A stretch of DNA of 21,442 nucleotides, taken from the NCBI GenBank assembly GCA_900320235.1, contig ONRO01000382.1, positions 1 to 21,442 on the forward strand. The letters run 5' to 3'. Every line of letters begins with the position of its first letter. Within the stretch, counting starts at the first letter, position 1. The notes beneath the pieces were generated by a model. The model saw only the letters and a list, made by a program, of their open reading frames with translations. It did no database searches and was not told the DNA's origin. The DNA comes from an uncultured Eubacteriales bacterium (GTDB taxonomy: Bacteria; Bacillota; Clostridia; Oscillospirales; Acutalibacteraceae). Positions 16,784 to 21,442 of the stretch are shown in pieces. The translations under genes and the position numbers were made by a program.

Positions 16784-16891
16784 TCTTCAGGGCGGGGTGA
16801 GATTCCCCACCGGTGGTAAAGCCCACGAGCGCAAAAGCTGCATGATTCGGTGAAATTCCGAAGCCGACGGTATAGTCCGGACGAAAGAAGA
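16784..16891 (+). ncRNA. FMN riboswitch (RFN element)
   Basis: The element shows the conserved RFN blocks in order: AGGGCGGGGTGAGATTCCCC, ACCGGTGGTAAAGCCCACGA, a short variable stem, GATTCGGTGAAATTCCGA and AGCCGACGGTATAGTCCGGA. P1 is closed by TCTTC (16784-16788) with GAAGA (16887-16891). It binds flavin mononucleotide in the nascent RNA and switches off the riboflavin operon when FMN is plentiful. The expression platform is the terminator that follows. Confidence 0.97.
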
Positions 16892-16924
16892 GTTGCTGTA
16901 TTTTTACAGATAATGTAAAAAATC

Positions 16925-16954
16925 AGAGTCCTGAATAATTCAGGACTCTTTTTT
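16925..16954 (+). terminator. Riboswitch-controlled terminator before ribD
   Basis: The perfect 11-base arms 16925-16935 and 16939-16949 have a three-base loop and a run of six T. Together with the FMN aptamer this is the expression platform: FMN binding favours termination. The left arm's CCTGAA (16930-16935) is complementary to TTCAGG (16786-16791) at the base of P1, a possible anti-terminator pairing. A separate A/T hairpin (16901-16908 with 16914-16921) lies between aptamer and terminator. Confidence 0.92.
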
Positions 16955-16973
16955 ATTGCGGGGTGAAAGCCAG

Positions 16974-18059
16974 ATGAATGATGAAAAATATATGCAAATT
17001 GCACTTGATGAAGCTGTAAAAGGCGAAGGACATGTATCACCGAATCCTCTTGTTGGAGCAGTAATAGTGAAAAACGGAGAGATAATATCAAAAGGATATC
17101 ATCATTATTGCGGAGGACTGCATGCAGAGCGTGATGCGCTGAAGAATTGCAGAGAAGATCCGGAGGGGGCGGAAATGTATGTGACCCTTGAGCCATGCTG
17201 CCATCAGGGCAGACAGCCACCATGTACACAGGCTCTCATTGAATCAGGAATAAAGCGTGTAGTAGTCGGCTGCGGAGATCCTAATCCTCTTGTTGCTGGA
17301 AAGGGATCAGCAATACTTCGTGAACATGGAATTGAAGTCAAAGAGTATGTTCTTGAAGAAGAGTGTAAAAGAATAAATGAGATATTCTTTTATTATATAC
17401 AGACCGGACTTCCGTTTGTAACAATGAAATATGCTATGACAGCGGACGGAAAAATAGCCTGCAGAACAGGACTTTCAAAGTGGATAACAGGAGAAGAGTC
17501 AAGACTGAATGTTCATAGGGACAGAAATAAGTATACTGCAATAATGGTCGGATCGGGTACAGTACTCGCAGATGATCCTGAGCTTACCTGCCGCATAGAT
17601 GGCGGAGTTGATCCGGTGAGGATAGTGTGCGATACAAGACTGAGAACCCCTGCAGGCAGTAAGCTTGTAAAAAGCGCCGGAAAGATAAGAACAATAATCT
17701 GCACATCAGAAAAAGACGAAAAAAAGCATCAGCCATATACAGAAAGCGGCTGTGAGATCATGTGCATACAAGAATCAGGCGGACATACAGATATAGCAGA
17801 AATGATGAAGCTGCTCGGAAAAAACGGAATAGACAGTATACTTCTTGAAGGCGGCGGAACTCTGAACTGGTCTGTGCTGAGATCAGGCTATGTCAGAAAG
17901 GTGCAGACATATATTGCGCCGAAGATATTTGGCGGAACTGCAAAAAGTCCGGTTGAAGGGGTTGGAGTTTCATCACCGTCAGAGGCTTTTATGCTGACAG
18001 ACAGCAGGGTATTTCATTTTGGTAACGATATAATGATAGAAAGCAGGGTGAAGTACTGA
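16974..18059 (+). CDS. ribD: RibD, bifunctional diaminohydroxyphosphoribosylaminopyrimidine deaminase / 5-amino-6-(5-phosphoribosylamino)uracil reductase
   Basis: The protein has 361 residues. The ATG at 16974 is preceded by GGGGTGA seven bases upstream; the frame is open back to a TTG at 16956, which has no ribosome binding site. It catalyses the second and third steps of riboflavin synthesis from GTP. The N-terminal deaminase domain (about 1-145) shows the zinc site His50-Ala-Glu52 (Glu52 as proton shuttle) and PCCHQGRQPPC, with Cys75 and Cys84. The C-terminal reductase domain (about 146-361) has the TMKYAMTADGKIA start, a WITGEESR motif, GSGTVLADDPELTCR and the LLEGGGTLNWS signature. It is the first gene of the riboflavin operon, controlled by the FMN riboswitch, and its stop overlaps the ribE start (TGATG). 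Length and motifs are normal for the family. Confidence 0.96.
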   Translation: MNDEKYMQIALDEAVKGEGHVSPNPLVGAVIVKNGEIISKGYHHYCGGLHAERDALKNCREDPEGAEMYVTLEPCCHQGRQPPCTQALIESGIKRVVVGCGDPNPLVAGKGSAILREHGIEVKEYVLEEECKRINEIFFYYIQTGLPFVTMKYAMTADGKIACRTGLSKWITGEESRLNVHRDRNKYTAIMVGSGTVLADDPELTCRIDGGVDPVRIVCDTRLRTPAGSKLVKSAGKIRTIICTSEKDEKKHQPYTESGCEIMCIQESGGHTDIAEMMKLLGKNGIDSILLEGGGTLNWSVLRSGYVRKVQTYIAPKIFGGTAKSPVEGVGVSSPSEAFMLTDSRVFHFGNDIMIESRVKY

Positions 18060-18706
18060 TGTTTACAGGAATAATAGAAGAGATCGGAACTGTAAAGGCA
18101 GTCAGACACGGAGCACGTTCGGTAGTACTTGAGATCGGAGCAGAAAAGATACTTGAGGATATTCATCTTGGTGACAGCATTGCTGTAAACGGAGTTTGTC
18201 TGACTGCATCTGCACTCGGAAGTCATAGCTTCAGCGCAGATGTAATGCCGGAAACAATAAGCCGTTCATCATTATCAGGTCTGTCAGCAGGCAGTCATGT
18301 GAATCTTGAACGTGCAATGGCATCAGACGGACGCTTCGGAGGACATATAGTATCCGGCCATATAGACGGAACAGGAACCATTGTTTCAGTCCGGAAGGAT
18401 GATAATGCGCTCTGGTATGATATCTCAGCCGGAAGTAAGATCATGAGATACATAGTAGAAAAAGGCTCTGTAACGATAGACGGTATCAGTCTTACGGTAG
18501 CAAAGGTCAGTGCAGATGTTTTTTCTGTTTCAGCAATACCGCATACGGTTGCAGTAACGATACTCAGTGAAAAGAGCAGGGGAAGCATTGTAAATATAGA
18601 AAATGATATAATAGGAAAATATGTGGAAAAGCTGTTGCTGCCGCAGAAAACAGAGCAGAGCGACAGTAAGATCACAAAAGATTTTCTTGCAGAATACGGA
18701 TTTTAA
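18059..18706 (+). CDS. ribE: Riboflavin synthase, alpha subunit
   Basis: The protein has 215 residues; the ATG overlaps the ribD stop by one base, so translation is probably coupled. It dismutates two 6,7-dimethyl-8-ribityllumazine molecules to riboflavin, the last step of the pathway. It has the usual start MFTGIIEEIGTV and two lumazine-binding beta-barrel repeats (about residues 1-97 and 98-195): NGVCLTA in the first, and GHIVSGHIDGTG and DGISLTVAKV in the second, each with the conserved G-D-S-I/G-S-V box. The C-terminal tail after about 190 (LLPQKTEQSDSKITKDFLAE) is typical. Some Firmicutes call this gene ribB or ribC. Cytoplasmic. Confidence 0.95.
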   Translation: MFTGIIEEIGTVKAVRHGARSVVLEIGAEKILEDIHLGDSIAVNGVCLTASALGSHSFSADVMPETISRSSLSGLSAGSHVNLERAMASDGRFGGHIVSGHIDGTGTIVSVRKDDNALWYDISAGSKIMRYIVEKGSVTIDGISLTVAKVSADVFSVSAIPHTVAVTILSEKSRGSIVNIENDIIGKYVEKLLLPQKTEQSDSKITKDFLAEYGF

Positions 18707-18720
18707 AAAGGAGGAATAGT

Positions 18721-19911
18721 ATGCAGTATGCTTCGATAGAACAGGCACTTGAGGAACTCAGGGCCGGCAAGATAATACTGGTAACAGATGATCCTGACAG
18801 AGAGAATGAAGGAGATTTTATCTGTGCCGCAGAATATGCAACAACAGCAAATATAAATTTTATGGCGACACACGGCAAGGGACTTATCTGTATGCCGATG
18901 TCAAAGGAATATGTTGAAAGACTGAGTCTTCCACAGATGGTAACATCAAATACGGATAATCATGAAACAGCATTTACAGTATCGATTGACCATGTGTCAA
19001 CGACAACGGGAATATCGGCAGCAGAGAGATCAGTCACAGCAATGAAATGTGTAGATGAACAGTCAAAGCCCGGAGATTTTCGCAGACCCGGACATATGTT
19101 TCCGTTGCTTTCAAAGCCGAACGGAGTACTTGAAAGGACAGGACATACAGAAGCGACAGTAGATCTGATGAGACTTGCAGGTCTGAAGCAATGCGGACTG
19201 TGCTGTGAGATAATGCGTGAAGACGGAACAATGATGAGAACACCTGAGCTGATGCAGCTTGCGGAAAAATACAATATCACATTTATTACGATAAAAGATC
19301 TGATAGATTACCGTAAAAAGCATGAAAAACTCGTCGAATGTGTAGCAAAGGCAGATATGCCGACAAAATACGGCGAATTCAAGGCATACGGATATATCAA
19401 TAAAGTTACAGGTGAGCATCATATAGCACTTGTAAAAGGCGAGATCGGCAACGGAGAAAGCATACTATGCAGAGTACATTCAGAATGTCTGACAGGAGAT
19501 ACTTTCGGTTCTCTGCGCTGCGACTGCGGAGAGCAGTTTGCTGCAGCGATGACAGCAATAGAAAGAGAAGGCAGAGGGATACTGCTATATATGCGTCAGG
19601 AAGGCAGAGGCATAGGTCTTATTAATAAACTCAAAGCATATGAACTTCAGCAGCAGGGAATGGATACGCTTGAAGCAAATGTTGCATTGGGATTCAAGCC
19701 TGATGAAAGGGATTATTACACCGGAGCACAGATTTTATCAGATCTGGGAGTAAAGACAATGAGACTTCTGACAAATAATCCTGATAAGGTATATCAGCTT
19801 TCTGAATATGGTCTGGAAATAACGGAAAGAGTTCCGATAAAGATTGATCCGACTGAATATGATCTGTTTTATCTTAAAACAAAAAGGGATAAGATGGGAC
19901 ATATGCTTTAA
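18721..19911 (+). CDS. ribBA: RibBA, 3,4-dihydroxy-2-butanone-4-phosphate synthase / GTP cyclohydrolase II
   Basis: The protein has 396 residues; AAGGAGG at 18708-18714 is six bases before the ATG. It makes both precursors of riboflavin: 3,4-dihydroxy-2-butanone 4-phosphate from ribulose 5-phosphate, and 2,5-diamino-6-ribosylamino-4(3H)-pyrimidinone 5'-phosphate from GTP. The N-terminal RibB domain (1-200) has the metal site DRENEGD (26-32), DFRRPGH (119-125) and HTEA (142-145). The C-terminal RibA domain (about 205-396) has the zinc cysteines in HSECLTGDTFGSLRCDC (Cys256, 267, 269), the RQEGRGIGL loop and TNNPDKV. Both active sites look intact. It is the third gene of the operon, 14 bases after ribE. 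Confidence 0.96.
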   Translation: MQYASIEQALEELRAGKIILVTDDPDRENEGDFICAAEYATTANINFMATHGKGLICMPMSKEYVERLSLPQMVTSNTDNHETAFTVSIDHVSTTTGISAAERSVTAMKCVDEQSKPGDFRRPGHMFPLLSKPNGVLERTGHTEATVDLMRLAGLKQCGLCCEIMREDGTMMRTPELMQLAEKYNITFITIKDLIDYRKKHEKLVECVAKADMPTKYGEFKAYGYINKVTGEHHIALVKGEIGNGESILCRVHSECLTGDTFGSLRCDCGEQFAAAMTAIEREGRGILLYMRQEGRGIGLINKLKAYELQQQGMDTLEANVALGFKPDERDYYTGAQILSDLGVKTMRLLTNNPDKVYQLSEYGLEITERVPIKIDPTEYDLFYLKTKRDKMGHML

Positions 19912-19945
19912 GCTTAAAGATAAAAAATAAACGGAGGTTAACACT

Positions 19946-20413
19946 ATGAAAACTTATGAAGGAAATGTTATCGGAGAAAACATCAGAGTCGGTATTGTAG
20001 TAGCCCGGTTCAATGAATTCATTACATCAAAGCTTTTAAGCGGAGCAGAGGACGGACTTATCCGTCATAATGTCAATCCTGATGATATCGAGGTAGCATG
20101 GGTACCCGGTGCATTTGAGATTCCGCTTATAGCATCAAAGATGGCGAACAGCGGAAAATATGATGCAGTAATCGCACTCGGCGCTGTAATAAGGGGCAGC
20201 ACATCTCACTATGATTATGTTTGCAGCGAAGTATCAAAGGGAATTGCAAATGTTTCTTTGAATAGTGATATTCCTGTAATGTTCGGAGTAATCACAACAG
20301 AGAATATTGAGCAGGCAATTGAAAGAGCGGGCACAAAGGCAGGCAACAAGGGTTATGATTGTGCACTCGGAGCAATAGAAATGGTCAATCTGATAAGAAA
20401 TATAGAAGCATAA
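19946..20413 (+). CDS. ribH: 6,7-dimethyl-8-ribityllumazine synthase
   Basis: The protein has 155 residues, normal for the family; GGAGG at 19933-19937 is eight bases before the ATG. It condenses the RibB product with the RibD-derived ribitylaminouracil (after a phosphatase step) to give lumazine, the substrate of RibE. Visible motifs are ARFNEFITSKLLSGA (20-34), VPGAFEIPL (53-61), ALGAVIRGSTSHYDYV (77-92) with the catalytic His88, and GVITTENIEQAIERAG. It is probably a pentamer or 60-mer capsid, as in relatives. It is the last biosynthetic gene of the operon. No terminator is visible within the 105 bases before the next gene, so read-through into that gene is possible. Confidence 0.97.
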   Translation: MKTYEGNVIGENIRVGIVVARFNEFITSKLLSGAEDGLIRHNVNPDDIEVAWVPGAFEIPLIASKMANSGKYDAVIALGAVIRGSTSHYDYVCSEVSKGIANVSLNSDIPVMFGVITTENIEQAIERAGTKAGNKGYDCALGAIEMVNLIRNIEA

Positions 20414-20518
20414 TCCTATCACAGTGTAATCAGGATGTTGTGAAATGATATCAGTCAGCTATGGCGGAGTGAAAGATGATTAACATTCCGGATTATCTGA
20501 AAAAATGGAGGGCATAAT
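20414..20518 (+). other. Short spacer between ribH and the epimerase gene
   Basis: These 105 bases have no T-tract hairpin and no good -35/-10 pair, so the epimerase gene may be read from the riboflavin promoter. A 13-codon frame (20476-20517) ends one base before the epimerase start; it is too short to call. Confidence 0.5.
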
Positions 20519-21430
20519 ATGAAACTGCTAATAACAGGCGGTACAACTTTTGTCAGTAAATTTACAGCAGAGTTTTTTGCAAAAAAAGGGAACGAAGTAT
20601 ATGTTCTGAACAGAGGAAGCCGTTCTCAGGTTGAAGGGGTAAAAGCATTGATCTGTAACAGAACAGAGCCTGGGGAAAAGCTCCGGGGAATGCATTTTGA
20701 TGCAGTGCTTGATATCACAGCATACACAGAGGAACATATAAGAGGTTTGCTCGGCTCAGGAATTGAATTTGATGATTATATATTTATAAGCTCGAGTGCA
20801 GTTTATCCGGAAACAAACCCGCAGCCCTTCACCGAGGAGCAGCCATGTGGCAGAAATAATGTATGGGGCGATTACGGAATGAATAAGCTCAATGCAGAAA
20901 AGGCTCTTGCGGAGATTGTTCCTGATGCATATATTCTTCGACCGCCGTATTTTTACGGAATTTACGAAAATCTTTACCGTGAGGCATTTCCGTTTGACTG
21001 TGCAATGCTTGACAGACCCTTCTTTATCCCGGGAAACGGAGAAATGAAGCTTCAGTTTTTCAATGTATCTGATCTTTGCAGGTTCATTGAAATAATAATT
21101 GAAAAGCATCCTGAAAACCACATCTTCAATGTCGGCAACAGGGAAATAATTACAGTAAAGGAATGGGTAGAGCTTTGCTATAAGCTTGCAGGCAGTAAAG
21201 CGGAACTAATCAGTGTAAGCAAGGATATTTTTCAGAGAGAATATTTTTGTTTTCAGGATTATGAATATGTTCTTGATGTATCGAAGCAGAGTGAGCTTAT
21301 GCCTGAAACTATCCCGTTAGAGGATGGTTTGCGTGAGGAATATGAGTGGTATAAGGACAACAAAGACAGTGTATATTTCCGCAGAAACTATATCGAATAC
21401 ATAGATGATAATATCAGGAAAGTAAACTGA
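20519..21430 (+). CDS. NAD(P)-dependent epimerase/dehydratase-like protein (atypical SDR)
   Basis: The protein has 303 residues; GGAGGG at 20507-20512 is six bases before the ATG. It has a Rossmann fold with the N-terminal nucleotide loop LLITGGTTFVSKFTAEFF. The last glycine of the usual GxxGxxG is replaced by Ser, which I recall as common in this Firmicute branch of the family rather than a defect. The catalytic set is present: Ser in FISSSAVYPE (near 90-99) and YGMNK (about 119-123), followed by LRPPYFYG, the hallmark of NAD-dependent nucleotide-sugar epimerases (COG0451). The C-terminal half (FFNVSDLCRF, FNVGNREIITVKEWVE, DVSKQSELMPETIPLEDGL) is the substrate domain. The substrate cannot be told. 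A link to riboflavin is not suggested by the sequence; it may only share the transcript. Complete, ending 12 bases before the window edge. Confidence 0.88.
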   Translation: MKLLITGGTTFVSKFTAEFFAKKGNEVYVLNRGSRSQVEGVKALICNRTEPGEKLRGMHFDAVLDITAYTEEHIRGLLGSGIEFDDYIFISSSAVYPETNPQPFTEEQPCGRNNVWGDYGMNKLNAEKALAEIVPDAYILRPPYFYGIYENLYREAFPFDCAMLDRPFFIPGNGEMKLQFFNVSDLCRFIEIIIEKHPENHIFNVGNREIITVKEWVELCYKLAGSKAELISVSKDIFQREYFCFQDYEYVLDVSKQSELMPETIPLEDGLREEYEWYKDNKDSVYFRRNYIEYIDDNIRKVN

Positions 21431-21442
21431 CAGCTCTGAGAA

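Noticed and set aside
16632..16826. 64-codon minus-strand frame covering copy B of the repeat
   Set aside because: Its 5' half is the reverse complement of the riboflavin promoter and the riboswitch, so it cannot be an intact gene. Only its 3' part matches copy A.
20476..20517. 13-codon frame just before the epimerase gene (MINIPDYLKKWRA)
   Set aside because: It is too short to distinguish from chance. It could act as a coupling leader, but nothing else supports it.

Overview
The window looks like chromosome of a Ruminococcus-type gut or rumen Firmicute (Oscillospiraceae). The DNA is moderately AT-rich with strong AAGGAGG ribosome binding sites. It carries several very large secreted BspA-type leucine-rich-repeat proteins with tyrosine/tryptophan-rich Ig-like repeats, and a riboflavin operon behind an FMN riboswitch in the usual Firmicute order. 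The genus is inferred from protein style, not from a marker gene. I see no rRNA, tRNA, CRISPR array, intact insertion sequence or prophage gene.

Bases 1-12455 are a surface-protein region. It opens with the 3' end of a secreted repeat protein (four Ig-like repeats), then a small DUF3592-like membrane protein. Convergent to that, across a bidirectional terminator, is a vWA lipoprotein with a long Thr/Ala/Glu/Pro-rich stalk. Divergent from the lipoprotein is a 1359-residue BspA-like protein (LRR_5 solenoid plus seven Ig-like repeats related to those of the first gene). Next comes a second, 1178-residue LRR_5 protein with a different C-terminal domain. It is followed by a 44-codon gene (12321-12455) with its own ribosome binding site and a strong terminator.

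Bases 12553-16433 hold a three-gene operon with a clear promoter: a two-helix membrane protein (XpaC-like, tentative), a membrane-anchored fusion of a solute-binding-like domain with a vWA domain (TTG start), and a TelA-family protein. This set resembles tellurite/stress-response neighbourhoods, but the arrangement with the solute-binding/vWA fusion is one I cannot match to a characterised system.

Bases 16739-20413 are the riboflavin operon: promoter, FMN riboswitch, transcription terminator, then ribD, ribE, ribBA and ribH. Together these give a complete route from GTP and ribulose 5-phosphate to riboflavin, except for the phosphatase step. An atypical SDR epimerase-like gene follows without a visible terminator and ends 12 bases before the window edge.

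Two intergenic stretches (about 8258-8364 and 16612-16718), more than 8 kb apart, are diverged copies of one element of about 100 bases. One lies between a terminator and the promoter of the second LRR gene; the other lies just before the riboflavin promoter. The element, the 44-residue peptide gene and the membrane/vWA/TelA operon are the three things here most worth a second look.
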